A stretch of DNA of 64,000 nucleotides from Tepidicella xavieri (GTDB taxonomy: Bacteria; Pseudomonadota; Gammaproteobacteria; Burkholderiales; Burkholderiaceae_C). Below are positions 1 through 10,253 of the stretch, one piece after another. Position numbers and translations under genes: made by a program. Positions within the stretch are counted from its first letter, which is position 1. Every line of letters starts with the position of its first letter. Below the pieces are notes generated by a model, which made no database searches, was not told the DNA's origin, and saw only the letters and a list, made by a program, of their open reading frames with translations. Where the stretch lies: NCBI RefSeq assembly GCF_004363315.1, contig NZ_SNYL01000003.1, positions 157,342-221,341 of the forward strand, written 5' to 3'.

Positions 1-44
1 TGGGGCTGGGGCTGGTCGTCGGGGGTCGTGTGTTCTGCGCTCAT
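1..44 (-). CDS. gyrB: DNA gyrase subunit B, N-terminal fragment (runs off window)
   Basis: An ATG on the minus strand at 44 opens a frame reading MSAEHTTPDDQPQP up to the window edge. Only about 14 codons are visible and no catalytic motif lies inside the window. The call rests on position: in Burkholderiales gyrB follows dnaN in the order dnaA-dnaN-gyrB, and its N-terminus is a short variable acidic leader like this one. No clear Shine-Dalgarno sequence precedes the ATG. The identity is an inference from gene order. Confidence 0.55.
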   Translation of the reverse strand, partial: MSAEHTTPDDQPQP

Positions 45-153
45 GGAAAGAATCGGGTGATCTCACAAAAGCCCACCGGCGCGGCCGGGACCATGCCAGG
101 CATGCGCCACGGGCAGTGGCGCAGGCAGCCGGTCGGCGGGCGGGGTGGGTGGC

Positions 154-1260
154 TCAGATGCGCATCGGCATCACCACGTACTTGAAGTGTTCGTTGTCGG
201 GGATGGTGATGAGGGCCGAGGAGTTGCTGTCGGCCAGCTCGATGCGCACCATGTCTTGCGACATGTTGCCCAGGGCGTCGATCAGGTAGCTCACGTTGAA
301 GCCCATCTCGATCGCATCACCCCCGTATTCGATGTCGAGTTCATCGACGGCCTCCTCCTGGTCGGCGTTGTTGGCCGCCAGGCGCAACAGGCCCGGCTCC
401 AGGCTCAGCCGCACGCCTTTGAACTTCTCGCTGGTCATGATGGCGGCGCGTTGCAGCGCGGCCAGCAGCGGCTGGCGCCCCAGCACCACCACGTTGTGGT
501 GGTTGCGCGGGATGACGCGGTTGTAATCCGGGAACTTGCCTTCCACCAGCTTGGTGACGAACTCCATGCCGTCGAAGGTGAAGCGGGCCTGGTTGGCCGC
601 AAACTGCATCTCGATGGCGCCTTCCTTGTCGCTGAGCAGGCGCTGCAGCTCCAGCACCGTCTTGCGCGGCAGGATCACCTCTTGCTTGGGCACTTCCACG
701 TCCAGCTCGGCGCTGGCAAAGGCCAGGCGGTGGCCGTCGGTGGCCACCAGGCTGAGCGTCTTGCCTTCGGCCACGAACAGGATGCCGTTGAGGTAGTAGC
801 GAATGTCGTGCACCGCCATGGCGAACGACACCTGCCCCAGCAGGCTCTTGAGGGTTTTTTGCGGCACGCTGAACGCCGGCCCGAAGCTGGGCGACTCCTG
901 CACCAGCGGGAAGTCTTCTGCCGGCAGGGTTTGCAGGGTGAATTTGGACTTGCCGCCCTTGAGGATGAGCTTGTTCTGCTGCGACTCCAAGCTCACGCGC
1001 TGGTCGGGGGGCAGGGTTTTGAGGATGTCGATGAGCTTGCGCGCCCCCACCGTGGTGGCGAAAGGCTGGTCGTCGCCCCCCAGATCGGCCTGGGTGCGGA
1101 TCTGGATTTCCAGGTCGCTGGTGGTGAGTTGCACCTGGGGCCCCACCTTGCGGATCAGCACATTGGCCAGCACGGGCAGGGTATGACGGCGCTCCACGAT
1201 GCCGGCCACCGATTGCAGGGCCGCCAACACTTTGTCCTGGGTCGATTGGAAAACGATCAT
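154..1260 (-). CDS. dnaN: DNA polymerase III beta sliding clamp
   Basis: Encodes 368 residues, the usual length of the bacterial beta clamp, which forms a ring dimer around DNA and tethers the replicative polymerase and repair enzymes. It opens MIVFQSTQDKVLAALQ and ends YVVMPMRI; the VMPMR(I/L) ending is a hallmark of DnaN, where the C-terminus lies near the partner-binding cleft. The first ATG of the frame fits the family N-terminus. It lies about 120 bases downstream of dnaA and upstream of gyrB, the classical origin-region order, and is probably co-transcribed with both. Nothing is unusual. Confidence 0.97.
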   Translation of the reverse strand: MIVFQSTQDKVLAALQSVAGIVERRHTLPVLANVLIRKVGPQVQLTTSDLEIQIRTQADLGGDDQPFATTVGARKLIDILKTLPPDQRVSLESQQNKLILKGGKSKFTLQTLPAEDFPLVQESPSFGPAFSVPQKTLKSLLGQVSFAMAVHDIRYYLNGILFVAEGKTLSLVATDGHRLAFASAELDVEVPKQEVILPRKTVLELQRLLSDKEGAIEMQFAANQARFTFDGMEFVTKLVEGKFPDYNRVIPRNHHNVVVLGRQPLLAALQRAAIMTSEKFKGVRLSLEPGLLRLAANNADQEEAVDELDIEYGGDAIEMGFNVSYLIDALGNMSQDMVRIELADSNSSALITIPDNEHFKYVVMPMRI

Positions 1261-1379
1261 GCGGGGGCTTTCTCAGATTGTCTCGGATAGGAATGGGCGC
1301 GGGACGAGCCGCACGCCACCTGAGATTGTGGCAGGTTTGCGTGTCGTGGCCAGCGGGCTGCGCAGTGCCTCGGCATGGG

Positions 1380-2804
1380 TCAGCCCTTGAGGGTTTGCTC
1401 CAGCACGTGCAGCTGCTGGTTGAGCTCGCTGAGCGTCTGGCGCTCGGCGGCGATCTTGCGCACGGCATGCAGCACGGTGGTGTGGTCGCGCCCGCCGAAG
1501 AGCTCGCCGATCTCGGGCAGGCTCTTTTGCGTCAGCTCCTTGGCCAGGTACATGGCGATCTGGCGCGGCCGCGCGATGTTGGCCGGCCGCTTCTTGGAGT
1601 ACATGTCGGCGACCTTGATCTTGTAGAAGTCGGCCACCGTCTTTTGGATGTTTTCGACGCTGATCTGGCGGTTCTGGATGCTCAACAGGTCCTTGAGCGC
1701 CTCGCGCGCCAGCGCGATCGACACCTCTTTCTGGTTGAAGCGCGAGTACGCCAGGATCTTGCGCAGCGCGCCCTCCAGCTCGCGCACGTTGGAGCGCACG
1801 TTCTTGGCCACGAAGAAGGCCACGTCCTCGGGCATGGTGGCGCCTTCGGCCTCGGCCTTGCTGATGAGGATGGCCACCCGCATTTCCAGCTCCGGCGGCT
1901 CGATGGCCACCGTCAACCCCGAATCGAAACGCGAGACCAGCCGCTCGTGGATGTCCGTCAACCCCTTGGGGTAGGTGTCGCTGGTCATCACGATGTGGCT
2001 TTTTTTGGCCAGCAGCGCCTCGAAGGCGTTGAAGAATTCCTCCTGGGTGCGCTCCTTGTTGGCAAAGAACTGCACGTCGTCGATGATGAGCAAGTCCAGC
2101 GAGTGGTAGCGCTGCTTGAATTCGTCGAAAGTCTTGCGCTGATAGGACTTGACCACATCCGAGACGAACTGCTCGGCATGGATGTAGAGAACCTTGGCCT
2201 GGGGCCGCTCGGCCAGCAGCTGGTTGCCGATGGCGTGGACCAGGTGCGTCTTGCCCAGGCCCACGCCGCCGTAAACGAACAGCGGGTTGTACAGCTGCCC
2301 GGGGCTGGAGGCCACGTGCATCGCCGCGGCACGCGCCATGCGGTTGGCCGAGCCTTCGACCAGCGTGGCGAACGTCAGCGCCGGGTTGAGCCGGTGCCGG
2401 TGCGCCTCGCCCGCCGGCTCGGGCGCCGGGGTCGGCACTTCGGGCAGCTCGGCAAAAATCGGGTCCTGGAGGGCGGCCGGGGTTTTGGGGGCGAAACCCG
2501 TTCTGGCGGGGGCTTCACGCGGAGCGAGCACCAACTCCACCGCCACCGGATGCCCGGCCACAGCCTGCAGCGTGGCGCCGATGCGGCTGCCAAACTGGGC
2601 GCGGATCCAGTCCATCTTGAAACGGTTGGCCACCGCCAGCGTGACCTTGCTGCCATCGTCGGCCACCTTGGCCGACAAGGGCCGGATCCAGGTGTTGAAC
2701 AGCTGCTCGGGCAGTTCCAGCGCGAGCCTCTCCACGCAGGCGGCCCACAGGTCGGACTGACCCGCCATGGCTTCGGGCGTGGAATGGGGCTGGTTCTTGA
2801 GCAT
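1380..2804 (-). CDS. dnaA: Chromosomal replication initiator DnaA
   Basis: Encodes about 474 residues. Domain I is seen in the [21 protein letters not shown] region, followed by a Pro/Ala-rich linker. The AAA+ domain has Walker A GGVGLGKT near residues 179-186 and Walker [10 protein letters not shown] near 238-247. The C-terminal DnaA-box-binding signature is [12 protein letters not shown]. The frame stays open to a TTG at 2972, but family alignment favours the ATG at 2804 (MLKNQPHS) or the ATG at 2768 (MAGQSDLW). Neither has a strong ribosome site, so the start is uncertain by a dozen residues. A perfect DnaA box about 80 bases upstream suggests autoregulation or part of the origin. Confidence 0.97.
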   Translation of the reverse strand: MLKNQPHSTPEAMAGQSDLWAACVERLALELPEQLFNTWIRPLSAKVADDGSKVTLAVANRFKMDWIRAQFGSRIGATLQAVAGHPVAVELVLAPREAPARTGFAPKTPAALQDPIFAELPEVPTPAPEPAGEAHRHRLNPALTFATLVEGSANRMARAAAMHVASSPGQLYNPLFVYGGVGLGKTHLVHAIGNQLLAERPQAKVLYIHAEQFVSDVVKSYQRKTFDEFKQRYHSLDLLIIDDVQFFANKERTQEEFFNAFEALLAKKSHIVMTSDTYPKGLTDIHERLVSRFDSGLTVAIEPPELEMRVAILISKAEAEGATMPEDVAFFVAKNVRSNVRELEGALRKILAYSRFNQKEVSIALAREALKDLLSIQNRQISVENIQKTVADFYKIKVADMYSKKRPANIARPRQIAMYLAKELTQKSLPEIGELFGGRDHTTVLHAVRKIAAERQTLSELNQQLHVLEQTLKG

Positions 2805-2884
2805 TCGGGAATACGGGATGGGCTGCGCGGCAGGCTGTGGACAGTCGGTCGAAACCGAGGCGCCATTGTAGCCGCTGTGGCGAG

Positions 2885-2893
2885 TTATCCACA
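2885..2893 (+). promoter_or_regulatory. DnaA box (perfect consensus)
   Basis: TTATCCACA, the strict DnaA-box consensus, lies between the divergent dnaA and rpmH genes. A weaker inverted relative, TGTGGACAG (two mismatches), is at 2836-2844. One perfect box is enough for dnaA autoregulation. Whether this 200-base gap is oriC itself cannot be settled here, because a dense box cluster and a clear AT-rich unwinding stretch are not obvious. Confidence 0.7.
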
Positions 2894-2947
2894 TGCGGGT
2901 TTGCCGGGGTGGACGGCCGCAGGCGCGGCGGCCCTCCGGCATGGCAT

Positions 2948-2976
2948 TTGGTGAAAACAGGAATCTTTGCAATAAT
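2948..2976 (+). promoter_or_regulatory. Putative sigma70 promoter of rpmH-rnpA
   Basis: TTGGTG (2948-2953) and AATAAT (2971-2976) are separated by exactly 17 bases, ending 36 bases before the rpmH start. The -10 matches the consensus at five of six positions and the -35 at three. The location upstream of the ribosomal-protein gene supports it. No start-site data exist. Confidence 0.5.
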
Positions 2977-3012
2977 CTAGGGTTTCCTCGGAAAAACCGG
3001 AATCACGTCATC

Positions 3013-3147
3013 ATGAAACGCACCTACCAACCCTCCAAGATCCGCCGCGCCCGCACCCACGGCTTTCTGGTCCGCATGAAGACCCGCGGTGGCCGCGCCG
3101 TGCTCAACGCCCGTCGCGCCAAGGGCCGCAAGCGTCTGGCCGTCTGA
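3013..3147 (+). CDS. rpmH: 50S ribosomal protein L34
   Basis: 44 residues, highly basic, beginning [18 protein letters not shown], the near-invariant L34 sequence, and ending GRKRLAV. The protein is a component of the large ribosomal subunit. The ATG at 3013 is fixed by family conservation; a longer upstream frame is not expected to be translated. It heads the rpmH-rnpA-yidD-yidC-mnmE block and lies 26 bases before rnpA. Confidence 0.97.
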   Translation: MKRTYQPSKIRRARTHGFLVRMKTRGGRAVLNARRAKGRKRLAV

Positions 3148-3173
3148 GGCGCGCGCCGCGCCTGCCCTGCCCG

Positions 3174-3617
3174 GTGCCGGTCTGCGCGCCACCCGGTGGT
3201 CTGACGCCTGCGGCCGATGGGCTGCAACGCATTCGCCATCGCGCCCAGTTCGACGCGGTGCTGGCCAGTGCCCCGGCGGTCAAGACCATGCATTTCGCGC
3301 TCCACCTCGTCGATCTGTCGGCCTCGCCGGGGCCAGACGGTTCGTTTGCAGGTGGCCGGCGCTGGATAGGCGCGCTCGTCCCCAAGCGTTGGGCGCGCCG
3401 GGCCGTGACGCGCAACCTGCTGCGTCGCCAGATTTACGAAGTGGCCCGCGAAATGGCACGGGCCCACGGCTCAGCCTGGCCCCAGGCCGCCATGGTGGTG
3501 CGCCTGCGCAGCGCGTTTTCGCGCCAGCAATACCCCAGCGCCGCTTCCGACGCCCTGCGCCGCGCCGCCCGGCAGGAACTGCAGCGCCTGTTTCAAGGGG
3601 CATGCCATGGGGCTTGA
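3174..3617 (+). CDS. rnpA: Ribonuclease P protein component
   Basis: 147 residues with a GTG start. The protein assists the catalytic RNA of RNase P in 5' maturation of tRNA. The RNase P signature is visible as KRWARRAVTRNLLRRQIYE, equivalent to the conserved RNR motif, after an N-terminal RIRHRAQFDAVL segment that resembles the usual RxxxF beginning. Its position directly after rpmH is diagnostic. Its 3' end overlaps the yidD start by 11 bases, suggesting translational coupling. The exact start is less certain than the identity because the N-terminal ten residues are not conserved. Confidence 0.93.
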   Translation: MPVCAPPGGLTPAADGLQRIRHRAQFDAVLASAPAVKTMHFALHLVDLSASPGPDGSFAGGRRWIGALVPKRWARRAVTRNLLRRQIYEVAREMARAHGSAWPQAAMVVRLRSAFSRQQYPSAASDALRRAARQELQRLFQGACHGA

Positions 3618-3900
3618 CGTGCGCCGCTGGCCCCAGCAGGCCCTGATCGGGCTGGTCAAAGGCTATCGCCTCCTGCTCAGCCCCTGGCTGGGCTCGGCCT
3701 GCCGGTTCGAGCCCACCTGCTCAGCCTATGCGCTGCAAGCTCTGGAGCGGCATGGCGCGCTGGGCGGCAGCTACCTCACCCTGCGGCGGCTGGGCCGTTG
3801 TCATCCCTGGTGTGAAGGCGGATGCGATCCGGTCCCTGACACCCTGCCGCGCCCCTTCTCTTCCCTCGTCTCCGCCTCTTCCGAAAAGACACCGTCATGA
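3607..3900 (+). CDS. yidD: Membrane protein insertion efficiency factor YidD
   Basis: 97 residues. The conserved core GYRLLLSPWLGSACRFEPTC is followed by SAYALQALERHGALGGSYL and the CHPW..GG.DPVP block, which together define the YidD family. The protein is a small peripheral inner-membrane factor that aids YidC- and Sec-dependent insertion. It starts inside the end of rnpA and overlaps the yidC start by four bases (ATGA), so the three genes are probably translated in sequence. The C-terminal tail after VPDTLP is unconserved. Confidence 0.95.
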   Translation: MGLDVRRWPQQALIGLVKGYRLLLSPWLGSACRFEPTCSAYALQALERHGALGGSYLTLRRLGRCHPWCEGGCDPVPDTLPRPFSSLVSASSEKTPS

Positions 3901-5588
3901 GCGACATCCGCCGATCCATCCTGTGGGTGATCTTTGGCTTCTCGCTGGTCCTGCTGTGGGACCAGTGGCAGATCTACAACGACCGGCCGGCGACCTTCTT
4001 CCCGTCGAGCTCCCGCCCGGCCACCACCCAGGCGCCAGCCCCGGCGGGCGAGGGCGCGTTGCCCGTGGCCTCGGTGATCGGCAGCACGCCCGGCAGCCTG
4101 ACCCCGCCCGATGCCGCCCCCGAAATCCCGCGGGAAACCCACGTGGTGACCACCGACGTGCTGGAGCTGACTTTCGATTCCGAAGGCGGCTCGCTCGTGG
4201 GCGCCACGCTGCTGGAACACTTTGCCGCCACCGGCAAGGCGCTGCGGCGCGACCAATCCCCCCTGACGCTGCTGACCCAGGACGGCAACCGCACCTACGT
4301 GGCGCAGACCGGGCTCATCGGTGGCGACTTCCCCACCCACAAGACGCCGATGCGCCTGGTCAGTGGCGAGCGGTCACTGGCCAGCGGCCAGGACGAGTTG
4401 GTGTTGCGCTTCGAGTCCGCGCCCGTCAATGGCGTGGTGCGTGCCAAGACCTACACCCTGCGCCGCGGCGCTTACGACATCGGCGTGCGCCATGAAGTCA
4501 TCAATCAGGGCGACACCCCCGTCAGTCCGCAGGTGTATTTGCAGCTGGTGCGCGACGGCCAGAAAGCCAGCAGCGACACGCCCTTCTATTCCACCTTCAC
4601 CGGCCCAGCCGTCTTCAGCCAGGAAGGCAAGTTCCAGAAGGTGGAGTTCGAGGACATCGAGCGCAACAAAGCGACCTTCCAGCGCACCGCCGGCGATGGC
4701 TATGTCGCGATGGTGCAGCATTACTTTGCCAGCGCCTGGCTGCTGGATCAGGGTATCGAGCGCGAGAATTTCGTGCGCCGCGTCAGCAACAATCTGTACT
4801 CGGTGGGCATGATCACGCCGCTGGGCACCATCGCCCCGGGTGAGTCCCGCGTGCTGGACACCCGCCTGTACGTCGGCCCGCAGGAAGAGAAAGTGCTGGA
4901 GCGTCTAGCCCCTGGCCTGGAACTGGTCAAGGACTACGGCTGGCTGACCATCCTGGCCAAGCCGCTGTATTGGTTGCTGGAGAAGATCCACGGGCTGGTG
5001 GGCAACTGGGGTTGGGCCATCGTGCTGCTGGTGGTGCTCATCAAGGCCGCCTTCTACTGGCTCAATGCCAGCGCCTACCGCAGCATGGCCAAGATGAAGG
5101 CCATCAACCCGCGCATCATGGAAATGCGTGAGCGGCTGAAGAACAATCCGCAGCTCATGCAGCAGGAGATGATGAAGATCTATCGCGAGGAGAAGGTCAA
5201 CCCGCTCGGCGGCTGCTTCCCCATCCTGATCCAGATCCCCGTCTTCATTGCGCTGTACTGGGTGCTGATGGCCAGCGTGGAGATGCGCAACTCGCCCTGG
5301 ATCGGCTGGATCGTGGACCTGTCCTCGCCGGATCCGTATTACATCCTGCCGCTGATCATGGCGATCACCACCATCTTCCAAACCGCGCTCAACCCGCTGC
5401 CGCCCGATCCGCTGCAAGCCAAGCTGATGTGGCTGATGCCGGTGATCTTCAGCGTGATGTTCTTCTTCTTCCCGGCCGGCCTGGTGCTGTACTGGATCAC
5501 GAACAACATCCTGACGATCGCGCAGCAGGCCTACATCAACCACACCATGGGCGTGCCGTTGAAGTTCAACCTGCCCAAGTTCAAGTAA
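3897..5588 (+). CDS. yidC: Membrane protein insertase YidC
   Basis: 563 residues, the size of Gram-negative YidC/Oxa1 insertases. An N-terminal transmembrane helix (about residues 7-22) is followed by a large periplasmic beta-sandwich domain. The conserved five-helix insertase core begins near [20 protein letters not shown] and includes the KMKAINPRI cytoplasmic loop, the [20 protein letters not shown] segment, and a final helix ending in a hydrophilic tail, FNLPKFK. It inserts membrane proteins alone or with SecYEG. The ATG overlaps the yidD stop, and the gene is followed four bases later by mnmE. Confidence 0.97.
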   Translation: MSDIRRSILWVIFGFSLVLLWDQWQIYNDRPATFFPSSSRPATTQAPAPAGEGALPVASVIGSTPGSLTPPDAAPEIPRETHVVTTDVLELTFDSEGGSLVGATLLEHFAATGKALRRDQSPLTLLTQDGNRTYVAQTGLIGGDFPTHKTPMRLVSGERSLASGQDELVLRFESAPVNGVVRAKTYTLRRGAYDIGVRHEVINQGDTPVSPQVYLQLVRDGQKASSDTPFYSTFTGPAVFSQEGKFQKVEFEDIERNKATFQRTAGDGYVAMVQHYFASAWLLDQGIERENFVRRVSNNLYSVGMITPLGTIAPGESRVLDTRLYVGPQEEKVLERLAPGLELVKDYGWLTILAKPLYWLLEKIHGLVGNWGWAIVLLVVLIKAAFYWLNASAYRSMAKMKAINPRIMEMRERLKNNPQLMQQEMMKIYREEKVNPLGGCFPILIQIPVFIALYWVLMASVEMRNSPWIGWIVDLSSPDPYYILPLIMAITTIFQTALNPLPPDPLQAKLMWLMPVIFSVMFFFFPAGLVLYWITNNILTIAQQAYINHTMGVPLKFNLPKFK

Positions 5589-5592
5589 GGGG

Positions 5593-7026
5593 ATGCTGCC
5601 CCGGCACCATGACCCCATCGTGGCGATTGCCACGGCGCCCGGGCGCGGGGCCGTGGGCATCGTGCGGGTGTCGGGCCGTGGGCTGGAAGCGCTGGCGCAG
5701 GCGCTCTGCGGCAAGCCCCTGCCGCCGCGCCAAGCCTGCTACCTGCCGTTTCGCGATGCCGATGGCCGCCCCATCGACCACGGGCTGGCCATCTGGTTTC
5801 CCGCGCCGCACTCCTACACCGGCGAAGAGGTGCTGGAGCTGCAAGCCCACGGGGGGCCGGTGGTGCTGCAATTGCTGTTGGCCCGTTGCCTGGCCGCCGC
5901 CGCCGAAACCGACCCGGCCTCAGGCCGCGCGCGGCTGCCTGGCTTGCGGCTGGCGCAGCCCGGCGAATTCACCGAGCGGGCGTTCCTCAATGGCAAAATC
6001 GATCTGGCCCAGGCCGAGGCGATTGCGGACCTGATCGACGCCAGCACCGAAGCGGCGGCCCGCAGCGCCACCCGCTCGCTCTCGGGCGAGTTCTCGCGTG
6101 AGATTGGCATCTTGCGCGATGCCCTCATCCACCTGCGCATGCTGGTGGAGGCCACGCTGGACTTCCCGGAAGAGGAGATCGACTTCCTGCAACGGGCCGA
6201 CGCCCAGGGGCAACTCCAGCGTTTGCAAGCCCAGCTGACCCAGGTGTTGCGAAAAACCCGCCAGGGCGCCCTGCTGCGCGAGGGCATCCGCGTGGTGATC
6301 GCCGGGCAGCCGAACGCGGGCAAGAGCTCGCTGCTCAACGCCTTGGCCGGCGCCGAGCTGGCCATCGTCACCCCAATCGCGGGCACCACCCGCGACGTGG
6401 TGCAACAGGCCATTCAAATCGACGGCGTGCCGCTGCATGTGATCGACACCGCCGGCTTGCGCGAAGGCCCGGGCATCGACGAGGTGGAGCGCATCGGCAT
6501 CCAGCGCGCCTGGTCGCAGATCGAAGCGGCCGATGCGGTGCTGTTTCTGCACGACCTCACCCGCCTCGGGCAGCCCGAATACGCCGCCGCCGATGCCGAG
6601 ATCGCCGCCACGCTGGCGGCGCGCTTGCCCGCGCGGGTGCCGGTGATCGACGTCTGGAACAAGGCCGACGTGGCCGACTCGGCCGACAGCGGCCCGGGGA
6701 CGGGCACGGCGGGTGAGGGCTTGCGCCTGTCCGCCAAGACCGGCGCGGGGCTGCAGGCGCTGCGCCAGCGGCTGCTGGCGCTGGCCGGCTGGCAAGGCGC
6801 CGACAGCGGCTTGTACATCGCCCGCGAGCGCCATGTGCAGGCCCTGCGCCGCGTGGAGACGCATTTGCAGCTGGCCGCCGCGCACCTGGACGCCCAAGCC
6901 CAGGCGCTGGACTTGTTGGCCGAAGAACTGCGGCTGGCGCAAAACGCGCTCAACGAGATCACCGGGGCCTTTGGCGCCGACGACCTGCTGGGCGTCATTT
7001 TCTCGTCTTTCTGCATCGGGAAATGA
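5593..7026 (+). CDS. mnmE: tRNA modification GTPase MnmE
   Basis: 477 residues. The N-terminal formyl-THF-binding domain begins [19 protein letters not shown]. The inserted G domain shows G1 GQPNAGKSS, a G2-region GTTRD and a G3 DTAGLR. The protein ends in CIGK, the invariant catalytic cysteine motif of the family. With MnmG it installs the 5-carboxymethylaminomethyl group at wobble uridine 34 of some tRNAs. It lies four bases after yidC, the standard location. Sequence and length are ordinary for the family. Confidence 0.96.
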   Translation: MLPRHHDPIVAIATAPGRGAVGIVRVSGRGLEALAQALCGKPLPPRQACYLPFRDADGRPIDHGLAIWFPAPHSYTGEEVLELQAHGGPVVLQLLLARCLAAAAETDPASGRARLPGLRLAQPGEFTERAFLNGKIDLAQAEAIADLIDASTEAAARSATRSLSGEFSREIGILRDALIHLRMLVEATLDFPEEEIDFLQRADAQGQLQRLQAQLTQVLRKTRQGALLREGIRVVIAGQPNAGKSSLLNALAGAELAIVTPIAGTTRDVVQQAIQIDGVPLHVIDTAGLREGPGIDEVERIGIQRAWSQIEAADAVLFLHDLTRLGQPEYAAADAEIAATLAARLPARVPVIDVWNKADVADSADSGPGTGTAGEGLRLSAKTGAGLQALRQRLLALAGWQGADSGLYIARERHVQALRRVETHLQLAAAHLDAQAQALDLLAEELRLAQNALNEITGAFGADDLLGVIFSSFCIGK

Positions 7027-7082
7027 ACCCTGCCTGAAGCGGCAAAGCCCGGACGCGCCTCAAAAGCCGCTACAGTCGCTGC

Positions 7083-8276
7083 ATGTTGCCATTCCCTGTT
7101 TCCGAACGCGCGCGCCAGGTCGCGCCCTTTCACGTCATGCAGGTGGCCAAGCAGGCCCAGGCCCTGGCGGCCGGGCTGGGGCCTGGGCATGACCGCATGA
7201 TCTATCTCAACATCGGCGAGCCCGACTTCACGGCCCCGCCCCTGGTGCAGGCGGCCGCGCAGCGCGCCATCGCGGCAGGGCTGACCCAATACACCCCCGC
7301 GCTGGGCCTGCCGGCTTTGCGCGAGCGCATCAGCGCCTGGTATGCCCAGCGGCACGGCATCGACGTGCCGGCCAGCCGCATCGTGGTCACGGCCGGGGCC
7401 TCGGCCGGTCTGCAGCTGGCGTGCCTGGCGCTGTTCAACCCCGGGGATGAAGTGCTGATGCCGGACCCGTGCTACCCGTGCAACCGGCATATTCTGGCCT
7501 CCATGGGCGCCCGGGCCCGGCTGCTGCCGGGCTCGCCCGCGCAGCGCTTCCAGCTCGACGCGGCCAGCGTGGCGCAGGCCTGGGGCGAGCGCACCGCCGG
7601 GGTGCTGATGGCCTCACCCTCCAACCCCACGGGCACGTCGGTGGACCCGCAGGCCTTGCGGGCCATCCACGCCCAGGTGCGTGCCCGCGGCGGCGTGCTG
7701 TTGATGGACGAAATCTACCTCGGCCTGAGCTTCGAGGAGCGCTTCGGCCAAACGGCGCTGGCCTTGGGCGAGGACGTCATCAGCATCAACAGTTTTTCCA
7801 AGTACTTCAGCATGACCGGCTGGCGACTGGGCTGGCTGGTGCTGCCCCAGGCGCTGGTGGAGGTGGTGGAACGGCTGGCGCAAAACCTCTACATCTGTGC
7901 CAGCACGGTGGCGCAACACGCGGCGCTGGCGTGCTTCGAGCCCGAGAGTCTGGCCATCTACGAAGCGCGCCGGGCCGCCTACCGCGCCCGGCGCGACGCC
8001 TTCATCCCCGGGCTGCGCGCCTTGGGCTTTGAGGTGCCCGTGATGCCGGACGGCGCTTTCTATGCCTGGGCCGATGCGCGTCCGCTGCTGGGGCGCCTGG
8101 GCGTGCCAGACAGCGCCGCCCTGGTGGAGCGCCTGATGCGCGAGGCCCATGTGGTGGCCACCCCCAGCGTGGATTTCAGCGCGCACGACGCCGGCACGCA
8201 CGTGCGCTTCTCCACGGCCAGCGCGATGGAGGACTTGGACGAGGCGCTGCAGCGGCTGGCGCGCTGGCTGGGGTAG
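7083..8276 (+). CDS. Class I/II PLP-dependent aminotransferase
   Basis: 397 residues of fold-type I aminotransferase. Visible landmarks are NIGEPDFTAP near residue 43, TAGASAGLQLA (phosphate-binding region), SPSNPTGT near 178-185, the MDEIYLGL aspartate region and SINSFSKYFSMTGWRLGW with the predicted Schiff-base Lys240. The ending has the conserved HVRFSTA arginine region that binds the substrate carboxylate. The substrate cannot be read from sequence; this is the broad aspartate/tyrosine/alanine-like clade often annotated generically. A TACAGT hexamer just before the ATG may be the -10 element. It converges on the chemoreceptor gene. Confidence 0.9.
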   Translation: MLPFPVSERARQVAPFHVMQVAKQAQALAAGLGPGHDRMIYLNIGEPDFTAPPLVQAAAQRAIAAGLTQYTPALGLPALRERISAWYAQRHGIDVPASRIVVTAGASAGLQLACLALFNPGDEVLMPDPCYPCNRHILASMGARARLLPGSPAQRFQLDAASVAQAWGERTAGVLMASPSNPTGTSVDPQALRAIHAQVRARGGVLLMDEIYLGLSFEERFGQTALALGEDVISINSFSKYFSMTGWRLGWLVLPQALVEVVERLAQNLYICASTVAQHAALACFEPESLAIYEARRAAYRARRDAFIPGLRALGFEVPVMPDGAFYAWADARPLLGRLGVPDSAALVERLMREAHVVATPSVDFSAHDAGTHVRFSTASAMEDLDEALQRLARWLG

Positions 8277-8298
8277 GCACACGGTCCGGCAGCACCGG

Positions 8299-10143
8299 TC
8301 AGAAGGTTTCCCAGTCGTCCTCCGCGCTGGTGGCCGCGGGCTTGGGCGTGGCCGAAGCCTTGGCAGCGGGCGTCGGCGGCGTGGCGGCGGCAGGCGCGGC
8401 AGACGCTGTGGGTTTGGGCGATGCCGTGCGCTGGAGCGCCCGGGCCTGCGGGGCCGCGGCGGGTGGCTTGGCGGCGGACGGCTGGTCCGAAGCGGGCTTG
8501 GCCGTGGGTGGCGGAGACGACGCCTCGGCCTCCACGGGGCTCAGGTAGCGCTTGCGCATCTCCACCGCGTCGTCTTCGGCCAGCGTCACGTCCTTGGGCG
8601 TGAGGCGGAACACGCGGATGGTGTTGTGCACCTGCTCCACCTGACGGTTCAATGAGGCCGAAGCGGCCGAGAGCTCCTCCACCATCGCAGCGTTTTGCTG
8701 CGTGATGCTGTCGAGCTGCGAGACGGCTTCACTGACCTGAGACACGCCGGTGGTCTGCTCGCGCGTGGAGTGGCGGATTTCTTCGAGCACCGCGGCCACG
8801 CGCTCGACCGACGCCATGGCCTCATCCATGCGGTCGCGCGCTTCCCGGGCCCGCTCGTCGCCCGCATCCACGCGCTGGCGGGATTCTTCGATCAACGCGC
8901 GGATTTCCTTGGCCGCGGTGGAGGTGCGCTGCGCCAGGGCCCGCACCTCGGCGGCGACGACGGCAAAGCCCCGGCCTTGCTCGCCGGCGCGCGCGGCCTC
9001 CACGGCGGCGTTGAGCGCCAGGATGTTCGTCTGGAACGCCACCCCCTCGATCACCTGGATGATGTCGCCGATGCGGCGGGACGACTCGGCAATCTCCTTC
9101 ATGGTGTCGGCCACGTTGGTGACGGCCGCGTGGCTGCGTTGCGCCACCGAGGCGGTGTCGCGCGCCAGCGCAGCGCCTTCGGCCGCCAGATGGGCCGTTT
9201 GCTGGATGGTGCCGTTGATTTCCTCCATCGAGGCCGCCGTCTCCTCCAGATTGCTGGCCTGCGCTTCGGTGCGGGCCGACAGGTCGCCGTTGCCGGAGGC
9301 GATTTCGGCGGCCCCGCCCAGCAGGTTGCGCACCTCGTGGCGAATGTCGCGCACCACGGTGCGCACGGAGACGTTGAGCTGCGCCAGCGCGAGCTGAAGC
9401 TCGCGGATTTCGCCCGATGCATCGACCGGGACGTGGTGCGTCAGGTCGCCCGCGGCGAGGGTATTGGCGGTCTGGATGATGGCCCGGATCGCCCGCACCA
9501 CGCGCGTGGCCAGCCAGGCGGCCAGCGGCACGGTGACGGCCGCCCCCGCCACCGCGCCCCAAGCAGGGGCCCCGGCCAAGGCCGGCAGCAAGGGACCGGC
9601 GGCGGCCAGCAGGGTCAGCCCCGCGAGCCGGCCTCGCAGCCCCGGAGTGAGCGCCCGCTGCAGGCCGCCCAGCAGCCCACGGCGCACCACCACCCCGCCG
9701 TCGAGCACGTGCACCAGCCGCCCTGCGGCTTTTTCGGCGCGCATGCGCGCGTACAACTGCTCGTAGGTGGCGATTTCGTCGGCCGACGGCTTGGTGCGCA
9801 CCGACAGAAACCCGACGATGCGCTCACCGCTGCGCACCGGGGTGGCGTTGGCGCGCACCCAGTAATGGTCGCCGTTCTTGCGTCGGTTTTTGACCAGGGC
9901 GGTCCAAGGCTGGCCCCGCTCCAGGATGGTGTGCCACATGTCGCGGAACGCCTCTTCGGGCATGTCCGGGTGGCGCACGATGTTGTGCGGCTGGCCCAGG
10001 AGCTCTTCACGGCTGAAGCCGCTGACGTTGACGAAATTGGTGTTGCAGTAGGTGATGCGCCCCTTCAGATCGGTGACCGAAATCAGGGTCTGGTCGGCTG
10101 GAAAATCGTAATGCTTCTGTGTGACAGGCAGATTGGTGCGCAT
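8299..10143 (-). CDS. PAS-domain methyl-accepting chemotaxis protein (Aer-like)
   Basis: About 614 residues. An N-terminal PAS domain ([33 protein letters not shown]) is of the Aer type that senses redox through FAD. Two hydrophobic segments follow near the middle, then a HAMP-like linker and the MCP signalling domain with the hairpin tip region [19 protein letters not shown]. After the signalling domain comes a long Pro/Ala-rich tail of roughly 80 residues ending in DDWETF. DWETF matches the xWxxF pentapeptide that tethers CheR and CheB to chemoreceptors. The ATG at 10143 gives the Aer-like start; an upstream extension to 10185 is less likely. No che genes are adjacent. Confidence 0.93.
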   Translation of the reverse strand: MRTNLPVTQKHYDFPADQTLISVTDLKGRITYCNTNFVNVSGFSREELLGQPHNIVRHPDMPEEAFRDMWHTILERGQPWTALVKNRRKNGDHYWVRANATPVRSGERIVGFLSVRTKPSADEIATYEQLYARMRAEKAAGRLVHVLDGGVVVRRGLLGGLQRALTPGLRGRLAGLTLLAAAGPLLPALAGAPAWGAVAGAAVTVPLAAWLATRVVRAIRAIIQTANTLAAGDLTHHVPVDASGEIRELQLALAQLNVSVRTVVRDIRHEVRNLLGGAAEIASGNGDLSARTEAQASNLEETAASMEEINGTIQQTAHLAAEGAALARDTASVAQRSHAAVTNVADTMKEIAESSRRIGDIIQVIEGVAFQTNILALNAAVEAARAGEQGRGFAVVAAEVRALAQRTSTAAKEIRALIEESRQRVDAGDERAREARDRMDEAMASVERVAAVLEEIRHSTREQTTGVSQVSEAVSQLDSITQQNAAMVEELSAASASLNRQVEQVHNTIRVFRLTPKDVTLAEDDAVEMRKRYLSPVEAEASSPPPTAKPASDQPSAAKPPAAAPQARALQRTASPKPTASAAPAAATPPTPAAKASATPKPAATSAEDDWETF

Positions 10144-10253
10144 GGTTGTTGTGCGGAAGGGTCGTCGGGGCCACGCGGCCGGCAAGCCGCTGGCTCGTGT
10201 CTCGCTTTATACCGAGAAAGTGCCTGCCTTCCAAGGCCGGCAGCGGCCTGGGC

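Noticed and set aside
10143-10185. Extended start of the Aer-like chemoreceptor
   Set aside because: The extra 14 residues are Arg/Pro-rich and unlike family starts; the ATG at 10143 is followed directly by the PAS region.
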